Positions 1-8,976 of a stretch of 33,291 bases of DNA are shown here, piece after piece (position 1 is the first letter of the stretch; the number at the start of each line of letters is the position of its first letter). This DNA comes from Caldilineaceae bacterium. GTDB taxonomy: Bacteria > Chloroflexota > Anaerolineae > Caldilineales > Caldilineaceae. The notes below the pieces were generated by a model, which saw only the letters and a list, made by a program, of their open reading frames with translations, made no database searches and had not been told where the DNA came from. The stretch spans positions 1 to 33,291 of the forward strand of contig JALSIX010000008.1 of assembly GCA_026989655.1 (NCBI GenBank). Direction: 5' to 3'. The position numbers and the translations under genes are program-made.

Positions 1-813
1 GGAGACGACCGGCGCACGAAGGTCGCTTTTCTGCTGGTGGACGGCCTCGCCCTGGACCAATGGATCGCCTTGCGCGAGGTGCTCGGAGAGCTGGATTCGA
101 AGCTGCGGTTCCGTGAGAACGCCGTTTTCGCCTGGATTCCCACCATCACCTCGGTTTCCCGGCAGGCCGCCTTTGCCGGCAAGCCGCCGATCTACTTCCC
201 GGCGAGTATCCATACTACAGACAAGGAGCCGGGCCTTTGGACGCAGTTCTGGGTCGATCAGGGGCTGACGCAGCATGAGGTGGCTTACGCCAAGGGGCTG
301 GGCGACGGGGACCTGGACGAGGTCTCCGAGCTACTGAGCCGGCCCAGGCTACGTGTCGTCGGGCTGGTCATCGACAAGGTCGACCGGATCATGCACGGCA
401 TGGAGCTGGGTGCGGCGGGCATGCACAACCAGGTTCGGCAATGGGCCAGGCAGGGATTCATGCGGGACCTTCTCGGCCTGCTTCAGACCCAAGGTTTCCA
501 GGTCTACCTTGCCTCGGACCACGGCAACATCGAGGCGAGAGGCGTAGGGCGGCCTGCCGAAGGGGCGGTCGCGGACCTGCGCGGCGAGCGCGTGCGTGTC
601 TACTCCGATCCCAGGCTCAGGGCTCAAATCAAGGAGCGATTCCCGGAGTCCTTGGAGTGGCCCTCGGTGGGCCTCCCAGAGGACTACCTCGCCCTCATCG
701 CTCCGAACCGGGCTGCTTTCGTGCGGGCGGGTGAAACCCTTGTCGGTCATGGAGGCATTAGTGTCGAGGAACTACTCGTCCCTCTTGTCCAGATCGATAG
801 GAGGGACCGATGA
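1..813 (+). CDS. PglZ-domain protein, C-terminal part (5' end outside window)
   Basis: The frame is open from the first base, so the gene starts upstream; 270 residues are visible. It fits the PglZ branch of the alkaline phosphatase superfamily. The visible part begins with a hydrophobic strand followed by VDGLALDQW, the usual first metal-site strand of PglZ domains. Further on are a SDHGN motif (about residues 174-178) and a C-terminal GHGGISVEELLVP motif, matching the late metal-ligand region. PglZ proteins are core components of BREX/Pgl phage-exclusion systems and occur in other defence operons; the BREX subtype cannot be told from this fragment. The stop overlaps the start of the next gene (ATGA), so the two are translationally coupled. 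The region is visibly less GC-rich than the housekeeping genes that follow, as expected for an acquired defence island. The family call is good; the system assignment is inference. Confidence 0.8.
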   Translation, partial: GDDRRTKVAFLLVDGLALDQWIALREVLGELDSKLRFRENAVFAWIPTITSVSRQAAFAGKPPIYFPASIHTTDKEPGLWTQFWVDQGLTQHEVAYAKGLGDGDLDEVSELLSRPRLRVVGLVIDKVDRIMHGMELGAAGMHNQVRQWARQGFMRDLLGLLQTQGFQVYLASDHGNIEARGVGRPAEGAVADLRGERVRVYSDPRLRAQIKERFPESLEWPSVGLPEDYLALIAPNRAAFVRAGETLVGHGGISVEELLVPLVQIDRRDR

Positions 814-1607
814 ACAGTCGCCTGACCCAGATCGGTTTCAGCCAGCGGGTTCGTCTTGAATGGCTGGAGAGAACGGCCAACCTGGTGCTTGCCGGAAACG
901 ACGAGGCGTCCATCTACAACGCCCTCCAAGAGCTGCTCGAAGACAAGCTGTCTGTCGGCGGGAATGCCAAACGCGGCAATCGGGAGAAGGTGATCACCAT
1001 CCTGATGAAGATCTGGGTCCGCCCCCCGCGCGACCTCCATCCCCTTCAGCGGGAAGGCCTCAAGCTTCTCTCACACCTGCCGCGTGAGGACCATATCGCG
1101 GTCCACTGGGGCATGGCCATGGCGGTTTATCCGTTCTGGGGGGGCGTAGCAGCCCATGTGGGGCGATTGCTCAGACTCCAGGGAACGGCCAGCCACGCCC
1201 AAGTGCGCCGTAGGATTATGGAGCAACATGGGCAACGCCCGACGGTCAAAGATGCTGTTCGCCGTGTCCTTCGTTCCATGGTGGATTGGGGTGTGCTGAA
1301 AGACGCCAAGACACGAGATGCACAACACGCCGACGGCACGTATGTGCCTGGGCTTTCACTCGCCATAGCTCAGGTGGAGCTTATCGCCTGGTTGGTCGAA
1401 GCGGTTCTGCATTCCCTTCCAAATGGAACCCTGTATTGGCAAGAGATTAGGAACTCTTCCCGGATTTTTCCCTTCCACCTCCATCGGGTCCCTGCAGAAC
1501 AGCTCCTCCATGCGTCCACGCGGCTCGAAATGGTGCGGCACAACCTAGACCAGGATCTTATCATGCTGCGTCGACCTCTTCTCAAGTTCAGGTTCCCAGT
1601 CCACTGA
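810..1607 (+). CDS. Hypothetical protein coupled to PglZ, possibly BrxA-like
   Basis: A 265-aa soluble protein with no signal peptide and no convincing membrane segment. The ATG overlaps the PglZ stop as ATGA, with a GGAGG five bases upstream, so the start is well supported. I do not recognise it with certainty. It is helix-rich and Arg-rich. The middle part (about 95-170) has a His-Trp pair, an aromatic stretch YPFWGG, then a segment (ASHAQVRRRIMEQHG...VRRVLRSMVDWGVL) that looks like a winged-helix DNA-binding fold. A small helical wHTH-like protein next to PglZ is what BrxA (DUF1819) is in BREX loci, and type 3 BREX ends with pglZ-brxA, so a BrxA-like role is a reasonable guess. It is the last gene of the island before a gene-poor spacer. 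Confidence 0.6.
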   Translation: MNSRLTQIGFSQRVRLEWLERTANLVLAGNDEASIYNALQELLEDKLSVGGNAKRGNREKVITILMKIWVRPPRDLHPLQREGLKLLSHLPREDHIAVHWGMAMAVYPFWGGVAAHVGRLLRLQGTASHAQVRRRIMEQHGQRPTVKDAVRRVLRSMVDWGVLKDAKTRDAQHADGTYVPGLSLAIAQVELIAWLVEAVLHSLPNGTLYWQEIRNSSRIFPFHLHRVPAEQLLHASTRLEMVRHNLDQDLIMLRRPLLKFRFPVH

Positions 1608-2007
1608 AATCCCAAGAAGTATCCATGGGTGGGCTTTCCACAACCGAGATAGAACCTTCAACGGGCCCTGGTACAGATATCACGAGGTGAAGGATCTCCT
1701 CACGTGTATACGTCTCTTCTTCCACAGAACATCTTCTCCTGATCAGGGCGATTGCCCTGCCCGAAGATATTGAAGATATTGGATACCCAACCCAGACCGC
1801 TCACAATTGTGGATGCTCTGCCGCGGTCCCAGAGGCGATTCAGATGCCCCTCGGAGAATTCCCCAGCAAATGTGCTGCCAGATCTTTGACCACCAGCGTA
1901 GACCCCCACCCCCCACGTTTGGACAAGGGCCCCTCTCCCGGGTACACTAGACCCGCGGAGCCGCCGGGAACGTCCAGGGGAGCCCCGGGACCGGGGAGAA
2001 CACGCCC
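1608..2007. other. Gene-free spacer between defence genes and guaA
   Basis: About 400 bases with no convincing gene. The left 300 bases are relatively AT-rich, like the preceding defence genes, and the right end rises to the GC content of guaA. On the minus strand, short open stretches in adjacent frames between about 1909 and 1610 could be a decayed gene, but nothing in them is recognisable and no start has a ribosome binding site. The right end holds the guaA promoter. Confidence 0.5.
1919..1948 (+). promoter_or_regulatory. Predicted SigA-type promoter of guaA
   Basis: A -35 TTGGAC (1919-1924) and a -10 TACACT (1943-1948) lie 18 bases apart, about 60 bases upstream of the guaA ATG. The -10 context CGGGTACACTAGAC is nearly the same as that of the promoter before the plus-strand ABC exporter (15451-15465), which supports a shared sigma-factor preference. 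Confidence 0.5.
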
Positions 2008-3573
2008 ATGCACCACGAGACCGTGGCCGTCGTCGACTACGGCAGCCAGTACAGCCAGCTCATCTGCCGCCGCATCCGGGAGGCCCAGGTCTACGCGGCC
2101 CTGATCCCCTGGGAACAGGCCCAGACACGCCTGCCGGACCTGCCCCTGAAGGGCATCGTCCTCTCCGGCGGGCCGGCCAGCGTCTACGAGCCGGACGCCC
2201 CCACCCTGCCCCCAGCCGTCCTGGACGCCCAGGTGCCTGTCCTGGGCATCTGCTACGGCCTCCAGCTTCTGGCCCACACCCTGGGCGGCCACGTGGTCCC
2301 CAGCCAGGAACGGGAGTACGGCCCGGCCACCCTCCAGGTGGTGGCCGACAGCCCCCTCTTCCACGGCCTTCCCCGCCGCCAACCGGTATGGATGTCCCAC
2401 GGCGACCGGGTGGACGCGCTGCCGCCCGGCTTCCACGCCCTCGCGCGGAGCGAGAACTCCCCCTTCGCGGCCATCGCAGACGAGACCCGGCAGCTCTACG
2501 GGCTCCAGTTCCACCCCGAGGTGGCCCACACCCCCCACGGCCGGCAGCTCCTGGAGAACTTCGTCCTGCGCATCTGTGGCTGTCGGCAGGACTGGACCCC
2601 GGGGAACTTCATCCAGGAGACCGTCCAACAGATCCGGGAGAGCGTGGGCCCGGAGGGCTACGCCGTCGCCGGGCTGAGCGGCGGCGTGGACAGCGCCGTG
2701 GCCGCGGCCCTGGTCCACCAGGCCATCGGCGACCGCCTCACCTGCATCTTCGTGGACCATGGCCTGCTCCGGGCCGGCGAGGCCCAGGAGGTGGTGGAGA
2801 CCTTCCAGCAACACATGGGCATGCGCCTGGTGCCGGTGGATGCCCGGGAGGAGTTCCTGCAGGACCTGGTGGGGGTGGAGGACCCGGAGGAGAAGCGCAG
2901 GCGCATCGGCCACCGCTTCATCCGGGTCTTCGAGGCCGAGGCCGCCCGCCTGGCCGCGGCCCAGGCCATCCACCGGCCGGGGTTCCTGGTCCAGGGCACC
3001 CTCTACCCCGATGTCATCGAGTCGGCCTCCAGCCAGGATACCCCCACGGCCCGGACCATCAAGACCCACCACAACGTGGGCGGCCTTCCCCAGGACATGG
3101 CCTTCCGCCTCATCGAGCCCCTGCGGATGCTCTTCAAGGACGAGGTGCGCCGGGTGGGCGAGGCCCTGGGGCTGCCCGAGGAGATCGTGTGGCGCCACCC
3201 CTTCCCGGGCCCTGGGCTGGCCATCCGCATCCTGGGCCAGGTCACCTGGGAGCGGCTGGAGACCCTCCGCCGGGCCGACGCGATCTTCCTGGAGGAACTG
3301 CGGGCCGGGGGCCACTACCGGCGGACCAGCCAGGCCTTCGCGGTGCTCCTGCCCGTGCGCAGCGTGGGCGTCATGGGCGACGGCCGCACCTATGCCCACG
3401 TGATCGCGCTCCGGGCGGTCACCACCGAGGACTTCATGACCGCGGACTGGGCCCGGCTGCCCTACGAGCTCCTGGCCCGGGTGGCCAACCGGATCGTGAA
3501 CGAGGTGGACGGGGTGAACCGGGTGGTGTACGACATCAGCAGCAAGCCGCCGGCCACCATCGAGTGGGAATAG
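2008..3573 (+). CDS. guaA: GMP synthase (glutamine-hydrolysing)
   Basis: Converts XMP, ATP and glutamine to GMP in the last step of guanine nucleotide synthesis in the cytosol. At 521 aa it has the full length of the one-chain enzyme. The N-terminal class I amidotransferase domain (about 1-190) has the nucleophile Cys82 in GICYGLQ and the His169/Glu171 dyad in FHPEV. The ATP-pyrophosphatase domain follows, with the P-loop SGGVDS at 224-229. The C-terminal dimerisation/XMP-binding domain ends in the conserved [13 protein letters not shown]. The ATG is preceded by GGGGAG nine bases upstream. The next gene begins 15 bases after the stop, so the two are probably cotranscribed. Confidence 0.97.
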   Translation: MHHETVAVVDYGSQYSQLICRRIREAQVYAALIPWEQAQTRLPDLPLKGIVLSGGPASVYEPDAPTLPPAVLDAQVPVLGICYGLQLLAHTLGGHVVPSQEREYGPATLQVVADSPLFHGLPRRQPVWMSHGDRVDALPPGFHALARSENSPFAAIADETRQLYGLQFHPEVAHTPHGRQLLENFVLRICGCRQDWTPGNFIQETVQQIRESVGPEGYAVAGLSGGVDSAVAAALVHQAIGDRLTCIFVDHGLLRAGEAQEVVETFQQHMGMRLVPVDAREEFLQDLVGVEDPEEKRRRIGHRFIRVFEAEAARLAAAQAIHRPGFLVQGTLYPDVIESASSQDTPTARTIKTHHNVGGLPQDMAFRLIEPLRMLFKDEVRRVGEALGLPEEIVWRHPFPGPGLAIRILGQVTWERLETLRRADAIFLEELRAGGHYRRTSQAFAVLLPVRSVGVMGDGRTYAHVIALRAVTTEDFMTADWARLPYELLARVANRIVNEVDGVNRVVYDISSKPPATIEWE

Positions 3574-3588
3574 CACAGGAACGGAGGT

Positions 3589-5193
3589 ATGCTCCGCCTC
3601 TTTCGGGTCGTCCTGCCCATCCTGGCCTTCCTGGCCCTCTTCCCCCTCTACACCCGCTACAAGGCCCAGGCCGGCCCTGTCCCCCCGGGCGTCCACCTGG
3701 CCGGCCTGGAGCTGAGCCGGGTGAAGGACCCCGCCGCGATCCGGGAAGCCCTGGAGGCCCGCTATCGGGAGCCCATCGCGGTCTACTACGGCCAGGAGCG
3801 GCTCATCCTGCTCCCCCAGGAGGTGAGCTTCCAGATCGATGTGGAGGCCATGCTCCAGGAGGCCGGCCAGTACCTGCAGGGGCCGGACTTCGTGGACATC
3901 GCGCTGCGCTACCTCCTGGGGCTGGAGCAGCGCCGCCGAGACGTGCCTCTCCGCTACCGGTACGACGAGGACCGGCTCCGGGCCTGGCTGGCCCAGGTGG
4001 CCGAGGAGTACGACCGGGGCCCCCAGCCGGCCTACGCCCGCCCCCCCCAGTGGGAGTGGCAGGACACCGGCCAGGTGGACACGGCACCGGCCGGCTACGC
4101 GGGCATCTACCGCCAGGACTGGCGGTGGACCCCGGGCGCGCCGGGCCAGACCCTGGACCTGGAGGCCAGCATCCCCAGGGTGTTGGCCGCGCTGGCCAGC
4201 CCCGATGCCCGGGCCGCCCGCCTGGTGGTGGAGGAGACGCCCCCCCCGCCCCCCCAGATGGCCGATCTGGCCGCGGTGCTGGACACCTACACCTCCGACT
4301 TCCCCGGCTTCGCCGCGATCTACGTCCAGGACCTGGTCACCGGCCAGGAGGCCACGGTGGACGTGGACGTGGCCTTCTCCGGCATGTCCACCATGAAGGT
4401 GGCCATCATCGCGGCCCTGTTCAGCCGCATGGACGGGGTGGAGAACCCGGACGTGGGCCAGTGGATGGACTACGCCCTGGGCGAGAGCAGCAACTTCGCG
4501 GCCAACCTGCTCCTGCGCTACCTGGGCGACGGCGACATCTACACCGGCGCCCGCCGGGCCACCCAGTTCCTGCGCCAGCTTGGCTACGCGAACTCCTTCA
4601 TCCAGACCGGCTACGACGCGAAGACCCCCCTCCCCCCCATCCCCACCCAGGCCAACCAGCGCACGGACTGGAACACGAACCCCGACGCCCACCTCCAGAC
4701 CACCCCCAGGGAGATGGGCCGTCTCCTCGCAGCGATCTACCGCTGCGCCCAGGGCCAAGGTCCCCTCCTCCGCACCTTCCGCGACACCATCCAGCCGGAC
4801 GAGTGCCGCACCCTCCTCTTCTACATGAGCCACAACGAGTTCCAGGAGCTCATCTGGGGCGGCCTCCCCCGACGAGACCAGGTCTGGATCGTCCACAAGC
4901 ACGGCTTCGTCAACGAGGCCCACAGCGACCTGGCCCTGATCCACGGGCCGGCCGGGCCCTACGTGTTGGCCGTCTACCTCTGGCGGCCCGGGTGGATGGA
5001 CTGGGAGACCAGCAACAGCACCATGAAGGCCATCAGCCGCATCGTCTGGCGCTACTTCGAGATGGTGGCCGAGCTCCAGGGCCGAGAGCCCGGCCCACCC
5101 CTGGTCCTGGAGCCACCGCCGAACTACGTGCCCCTGAAGGAGGAGTACCCCGGCCTGGCCGCGAACTACCGAGGCAACGGACAGCCCGAGTGA
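3589..5193 (+). CDS. Membrane-anchored serine hydrolase, class A beta-lactamase-like
   Basis: 534 aa. An N-terminal hydrophobic segment (about 6-22) is a signal anchor, placing the rest outside the membrane. Residues 32-210 resemble the peptidoglycan-binding domain found in VanW/YkuD-type wall proteins (GVHLAGLELSR...REALEARY). From about 225 on it is a penicillin-recognising serine hydrolase: nucleophile motif STMK at 267-270, an S-x-N-like ESSN at 299-302, and HKHG at 436-439 where beta-lactamases have KTG. That substitution and the context argue against a true beta-lactamase; cell-wall modification or an inactive wall-binding role is as likely. It follows guaA by 15 bases with GGAGG before the ATG, so it is probably in the same transcript. 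Confidence 0.8.
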   Translation: MLRLFRVVLPILAFLALFPLYTRYKAQAGPVPPGVHLAGLELSRVKDPAAIREALEARYREPIAVYYGQERLILLPQEVSFQIDVEAMLQEAGQYLQGPDFVDIALRYLLGLEQRRRDVPLRYRYDEDRLRAWLAQVAEEYDRGPQPAYARPPQWEWQDTGQVDTAPAGYAGIYRQDWRWTPGAPGQTLDLEASIPRVLAALASPDARAARLVVEETPPPPPQMADLAAVLDTYTSDFPGFAAIYVQDLVTGQEATVDVDVAFSGMSTMKVAIIAALFSRMDGVENPDVGQWMDYALGESSNFAANLLLRYLGDGDIYTGARRATQFLRQLGYANSFIQTGYDAKTPLPPIPTQANQRTDWNTNPDAHLQTTPREMGRLLAAIYRCAQGQGPLLRTFRDTIQPDECRTLLFYMSHNEFQELIWGGLPRRDQVWIVHKHGFVNEAHSDLALIHGPAGPYVLAVYLWRPGWMDWETSNSTMKAISRIVWRYFEMVAELQGREPGPPLVLEPPPNYVPLKEEYPGLAANYRGNGQPE

Positions 5194-5326
5194 GGCGGGG
5201 CAGGGAAAAGGTGTCGGGGGCAGGGACCGACGCCCCGAAGGCCCGGTGCCCCCACAGCCATGCCACTGCCCGCCCCCTCCCGGGCCGTGGAGAACCGCCC
5301 AAGACCATCGAGGAGGACATCCCTCT

Positions 5327-5866
5327 GTGAGAGCCCGTATCCTGGCACTGACCCTCCTGCTGCTGGCCCTGGGGGCATGCGCCCCGCCCCCATCCCCGGG
5401 CACATCGGAACCGGAGGCCCGCACCCCAGAGCCCGGGGCCCAGCCCCTGCCCACTCAGCCCCCCGATCTGGCGCTCTTCGTCGCCCAGCTCCAGGACGCC
5501 CTCCTGGAACGGAAGTGGGAACAGGCCGCGGACCTCATGGCCCCAGGCTTTGTCATCGGCTACTGGCGCGACCAGGTCTACCCACCGGTGGATCCTGCCC
5601 AGGCCGTGGGGCACATCCGCACCTTCCTGCTGCCCGGGGGCCCCCCCAGCTTTCCCGAGCCCGACGCGCCCCTGGCCGTCATGGTGGGGAACCGGGATCC
5701 CCTCTCCCTGTGGGCGCCGGAGCTGAACGTGGTCCACCTGCTCTACAGCCGCGGGTGGGGCGAGGACGCCCTGGGCGAGGCCCTGCTGGCCATCGGCCAA
5801 ACCGAGGACGGCTACCGATGGGTCGGGGTGCTGGCCGCGCCCCGGGGATTCGGCCGGCTGGAGTAG
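5327..5866 (+). CDS. Small lipoprotein of unknown function
   Basis: 179 aa from a GTG start. The N-terminus is a lipoprotein signal: Arg residues, a Leu-rich stretch and the lipobox LGAC (Cys at about residue 18), followed by a Pro/Thr/Glu-rich linker typical of surface lipoproteins. The globular part (about 50-179) resembles small SnoaL/NTF2-like folds in that it begins with a helix containing ALLERKWEQAADLMAP, but I cannot name a family. GAGGAGG lies about 11 bases before the GTG, a little far. Upstream ATGs in this frame would put the signal peptide inside the protein, so the GTG start is preferred. It lies 133 bases after the serine hydrolase and may belong to the guaA operon. Confidence 0.7.
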   Translation: MRARILALTLLLLALGACAPPPSPGTSEPEARTPEPGAQPLPTQPPDLALFVAQLQDALLERKWEQAADLMAPGFVIGYWRDQVYPPVDPAQAVGHIRTFLLPGGPPSFPEPDAPLAVMVGNRDPLSLWAPELNVVHLLYSRGWGEDALGEALLAIGQTEDGYRWVGVLAAPRGFGRLE

Positions 5867-5949
5867 CCGAGACCGTCCGCCCCCGCCCTCTGGACCGCCC
5901 ACACGAGGGGCCTGGGCTCCCCGGGGTCCAACAGGGACGTTGCCCCCTC

Positions 5950-6330
5950 ATGCCCCACGTCCCACCGCCTCCAGAGCTCCTGAGGCGTCCCATAGGATCC
6001 CCGGTCCCACCCATCCGGCTGCTGCCCCTCCCCCTGGCCCTCCGCTGGCCGGACACAGCGGCCCGGGCCCAGGCGCCCAGCCCACCCCAGGCCGTGAGTT
6101 TTCCGACGCCTACTCCACCGTCATCAGTGGCCGGCCCTGGGCCCCCGACGAGCCCACAGTCCAGGCCATCCACGAGGACGGCGACGGCGTGTGGAGCCTC
6201 AGCCTGGAGCTGCCGGCCGCTACGCGTTCAAGGTGGCCCTGGATGGCTCCTGGGCCACCAACTACGGCCTGGATGGCCAGCAGGATGGCCCCAACGTCCT
6301 ACCTGAACCCCGTCTCCGAGGCTCCCTCCA
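5950..6330 (+). pseudogene. Broken gene for a pullulanase-type carbohydrate-binding domain
   Basis: Pieces of one protein lie in successive frames. In one frame EDGDGVWSLSLELPA ends at about 6218; in another GRYAFKVALDGSWATNYG begins at 6215 and runs to a DGQQDGPNV segment. Joined, they give LPAGRYAFKVALDGSW...NYG, the pattern of the X25/pullulanase-type domains seen in secreted amylolytic enzymes and SusE-like proteins. Restoring one lost GGCC unit in the GGCC-rich stretch 6213-6220 would rejoin the frames. An upstream frame starting with the ATG at 5950 has a weak hydrophobic stretch ending in ARAQ, like a signal peptide, and needs another frame change near 6090. At least two disruptions suggest true decay, though assembly errors in a GC-rich tract could mimic it. 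Confidence 0.55.
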
Positions 6331-6354
6331 ACCGGCGTGGCCGCGGAGGGAGCC
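6320..6354. terminator. Hairpin at the convergent junction
   Basis: Perfect 10-bp inverted repeat GGCTCCCTCC (6320-6329) and GGAGGGAGCC (6345-6354) with a 15-base loop, just beyond the 3' end of the MOSC gene and at the end of the broken carbohydrate-binding gene. No long T tract follows on either strand, so it may be a weak or Rho-assisted terminator. Confidence 0.45.
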
Positions 6355-6391
6355 CCCGGAGCCCCGAACTGGAGGAAGGCGAGGGAGCGGA

Positions 6392-7051
6392 TCACTCCAG
6401 CCCTCGCCCGCCTGCCAGGAGCCGCGCCAGCCGCCTCTCCATCCGGACCCGCAGGCGCACGGCCACAGGCACGGCCAGGATCCGGCGCAGCGCGTCCGGG
6501 GGGAGATCGTCCCGGTAGGCGGCCTGGAAGAGCTCCAGCACCGTGACCCGTTCACCGGGGTACGGCTCCCAGCGGACCGGATCCCCGGCCTGGAGGGTGC
6601 CGGGGACCGACACCCGACAGTAGAACCCCGGCCGTTCCGCCTCTCGGAAGCGGCGGATGAACGCGGGCTCGTCCATGCGGGCCGCCAGTGTGCTGCAGGG
6701 GATCCGGGGGCCGGTGACCTCCAGGACTACGGACCCCACCTGGAGCCGATCGCCCACCGCAAAGGAGCTGCCCTCCAGCCCGTGTACCGTCAGGTTCTCG
6801 CCGAAGGTGCCGGGCTCCAGCGAACGCCCCAGCTCCTGGGCCCACCAGGCATAGTCCTCGCCCCCGTAGACGTAGACCGCCTGGTCCAGGCCGCCGTGGT
6901 GCTGGGTGTCGCAGACCGTATCGCCGGCCACCCCCTCCGGCGTGACGGCCACCGCTCCGGCGACCGGCTCCTTGAAGATGCCGGTGAGGCCACGGAAATC
7001 GTGCCGGGCCAGATACCGGGGCCGTCCTGCGTTGACGCTGATCAGGTGCAT
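6392..7051 (-). CDS. MOSC domain protein, YiiM-like
   Basis: 219 aa from the ATG at 7051, preceded by CAGGAG; longer in-frame starts have no such site. MOSC domains are the molybdenum-cofactor sulfurase C-terminal fold, and YiiM-type proteins detoxify N-hydroxylated bases using Moco. Visible marks are the N-terminal strand LISVNAGRPR, the metal-proximal GDTVCDTQHHGGLDQAVYVY segment, GTFGENLTV, and the conserved Cys in PRIPCSTLAARM, which would bind molybdenum. The YiiM-type C-terminal helical extension is present (about 155-219). It points the same way as the importer genes next to it and lies 115 bases after the ATPase. Co-transcription with the importer is possible, but a functional link is not shown. 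Confidence 0.88.
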   Translation of the reverse strand: MHLISVNAGRPRYLARHDFRGLTGIFKEPVAGAVAVTPEGVAGDTVCDTQHHGGLDQAVYVYGGEDYAWWAQELGRSLEPGTFGENLTVHGLEGSSFAVGDRLQVGSVVLEVTGPRIPCSTLAARMDEPAFIRRFREAERPGFYCRVSVPGTLQAGDPVRWEPYPGERVTVLELFQAAYRDDLPPDALRRILAVPVAVRLRVRMERRLARLLAGGRGLE

Positions 7052-7166
7052 GCGATCACACTCCTGGAAAGGACCGGCCACCCCCTGGTCCGTGGAGGTG
7101 GGCCCCGGAACGGCCGCGATAGGCCGGTTCACCGGGCCGACAAGGCCCAGGGAGCCGGGACCTGGC

Positions 7167-7970
7167 TCACGCTCCGCCCACCGGGTTGGGCCCGATGCGC
7201 TCCTCCCGGATCAGGGCCAACAGGTGGCGGCGGAGCTCCACGAACCGGGGCGAGGACTCCGTCTCCAGCAGGGAACGGGGCCGGGGCAGCTCCACGGCCA
7301 CCTCGGCCTTCAGCCGGCCTGGCCGGGCGGTCATCACATAGATCCGATCCGAGAGGAGGATGGCCTCCTCCACGTCGTGGGTCACGAAGAGCACCGTGGT
7401 GCGATCCTCCTCCCAGATCCGCAACAACAGCTCCTGCATGAGGAGGCGGGTCTGGGCGTCCAGCGCGCCGAAGGGTTCGTCCATCAGGAGGAGCTGGGGG
7501 CGGTAGACCAGGGCCCGGGCGATGGCCACCCGCTGGCGCATGCCCCCGGAGAGCTGGGCTGGGTACGCGTCCTCGAACCCCTGGAGCCCCACCTGGTGGA
7601 GGAAATGGGACACCGCCTCCTCCTGGGCCTGTCGGGAGAGATCCTGTTTCTTCAGCGCGAAGCGGACGTTCTCCCGGACGGTGAGCCAGGGGAAGAGGGT
7701 GTAGCTCTGGAAGACCATGCCCCGGTCCGCGCCGGGGCCGGTGATCCGGCGGCCGTCCACCTGGATCTCGCCTCGGGTAAGGCGCTCCAGCCCGGCCACC
7801 ATGCGGAGGAAGGTGGACTTGCCGCAGCCGGAGGGGCCGATCAGGGAGACGAACTCGTTGGCATGGATGTGGAGGCTCAGGTCCTCCACGGCCACCACGG
7901 CCTGGCCTCTGGGCCCCGAGCCGAAGACCTTCCACACGTGCTGGGCGAGGAGCTTGATGGGACGGCCCAC
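7167..7970 (-). CDS. ABC importer ATPase (nitrate/sulfonate/taurine family)
   Basis: 267 aa, energising subunit of the importer encoded with the two following minus-strand entries. All motifs are intact: Walker [10 protein letters not shown] (about 43-51), Q-loop [12 protein letters not shown], signature LSGGMRQR, Walker [13 protein letters not shown] and switch His in [20 protein letters not shown] and [12 protein letters not shown] are typical of the SsuB/TauB/NrtD group. Translation starts at a GTG four bases after the permease stop, preceded by GGGAGAG, so it is coupled to the permease. Substrate is not readable from the ATPase. Confidence 0.93.
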   Translation of the reverse strand: MGRPIKLLAQHVWKVFGSGPRGQAVVAVEDLSLHIHANEFVSLIGPSGCGKSTFLRMVAGLERLTRGEIQVDGRRITGPGADRGMVFQSYTLFPWLTVRENVRFALKKQDLSRQAQEEAVSHFLHQVGLQGFEDAYPAQLSGGMRQRVAIARALVYRPQLLLMDEPFGALDAQTRLLMQELLLRIWEEDRTTVLFVTHDVEEAILLSDRIYVMTARPGRLKAEVAVELPRPRSLLETESSPRFVELRRHLLALIREERIGPNPVGGA

Positions 7971-7974
7971 GGGG

Positions 7975-8832
7975 CTACTCTCCCTGGCTTTCCCGGACCA
8001 CCCAGGGAAAGAGCCATCGGTAGGTGAGCTTGAAGCTGTAGTCCGTCATCAGCCCCAACACCCCGATGACCAGGATCCCCAGGATGATGGTCTCCGTCTC
8101 CAGGAAACGCTGGGCCCGCATGATCCGATAGCCCAGGCCCACGTTGGCCGCCACCAGCTCGGCCACCACCAGGTAGGTCCAGGCCCACCCCAGGGTGATG
8201 CGGAAGGTGTCCCAGATGCCGGGCATGGCCGCGGGCAGGACCACGTGGAAGAGGACCTCCCGCCGGTTCAGGCCGAAGGTGTAGCTCACCTGGATCAGCT
8301 CGTAGCGGACGGTCTTCACGTTGTCCATGATCATCAGCACCTCCTGGAAGAAGGTGCCGATGAAGAGGATGATGAACTTCTGGGTGTCCCCGACCCCGGC
8401 CCACAGGATGGTCAGGGGGATGAAGGCCACGGCCGGCATGTAGCGCACCAGGTCGATGAAGGGCTCGAACAGCCCCTCGAAGAGGCGGAAGTTCCCCATC
8501 AGGATGCCGATGGGCAGGGCCACGGCCGTGGAGATGAGCCAGCCCACGGTGATCCGGTAGACACTGGCCGAGACGTCCTGCCAGAGAATGCCCTCCTGCA
8601 CCTGGCGGACCAGCTCCTGGAGGACCGCGGCCGGGGGAGGCAGGAAGATGGGCGACACCAGGCCCAGCTCGGTGAGGAGCACCCAGCCCAGGAGAAACAG
8701 GCCGATGAAGCCCAGGCCCGCGCCCCAGTAGTAGCGGGCTGGGATGGCTCCTCGGATCTCCAACAGGGCCCGGGGACGGTCCGCATCCAGGGGAACGGTG
8801 GCCTCCCCGTTCTCGACGGTGGATGAGGTCAT
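7975..8832 (-). CDS. ABC importer permease (SsuC/TauC-like)
   Basis: 285 aa, BPD-type inner-membrane permease with about six membrane helices after a roughly 35-residue cytosolic N-terminus. The cytoplasmic coupling (EAA) loop is visible as YTFGLNRREVLFHVVLPAAMPGI, read here as two parts (YTFGLNRREV and LFHVVLPAAMPGI). ATG at 8832 with AGGAAGGG just upstream. It sits 144 bases after the receptor gene. It likely works as a homodimer with two ATPase copies to import a small anionic or thiamine-precursor-like solute. Confidence 0.92.
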   Translation of the reverse strand: MTSSTVENGEATVPLDADRPRALLEIRGAIPARYYWGAGLGFIGLFLLGWVLLTELGLVSPIFLPPPAAVLQELVRQVQEGILWQDVSASVYRITVGWLISTAVALPIGILMGNFRLFEGLFEPFIDLVRYMPAVAFIPLTILWAGVGDTQKFIILFIGTFFQEVLMIMDNVKTVRYELIQVSYTFGLNRREVLFHVVLPAAMPGIWDTFRITLGWAWTYLVVAELVAANVGLGYRIMRAQRFLETETIILGILVIGVLGLMTDYSFKLTYRWLFPWVVRESQGE

Positions 8833-8890
8833 TGGGCCCTTCCTGGGATGGAGGTGTGCACGGCTGGATGCCAGAGAACGGGAGATGGGC

Positions 8891-8907
8891 GGTGGCCCGG
8901 GCCCACC
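8891..8907 (-). terminator. Small hairpin between receptor and permease genes
   Basis: GGTGG (8891-8895) pairs with CCACC (8903-8907) around a 7-base GC-rich loop in the 144-base gap between receptor and permease. Such hairpins often protect the 3' end of the abundant receptor mRNA or attenuate readthrough. No T tract, so this is only a suggestion. Confidence 0.25.
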
Positions 8908-8976
8908 GGAGGCGGTCCGGATGCCCCCGGCCCGGGCCCTCCGGGCAGCACGGTGCAGGCCATCGTCCCTCCAGCC

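Noticed and set aside
1700-1909. A 69-codon minus-strand ORF
   Set aside because: No ribosome binding site and no recognisable sequence; treated as possible remains rather than a gene.
1840-5454. A 1204-codon open frame on the minus strand
   Set aside because: It lies antisense to guaA and the serine hydrolase, is low-complexity Gly/Val/His/Pro-rich as expected of GC-rich antisense frames, and has no motif.
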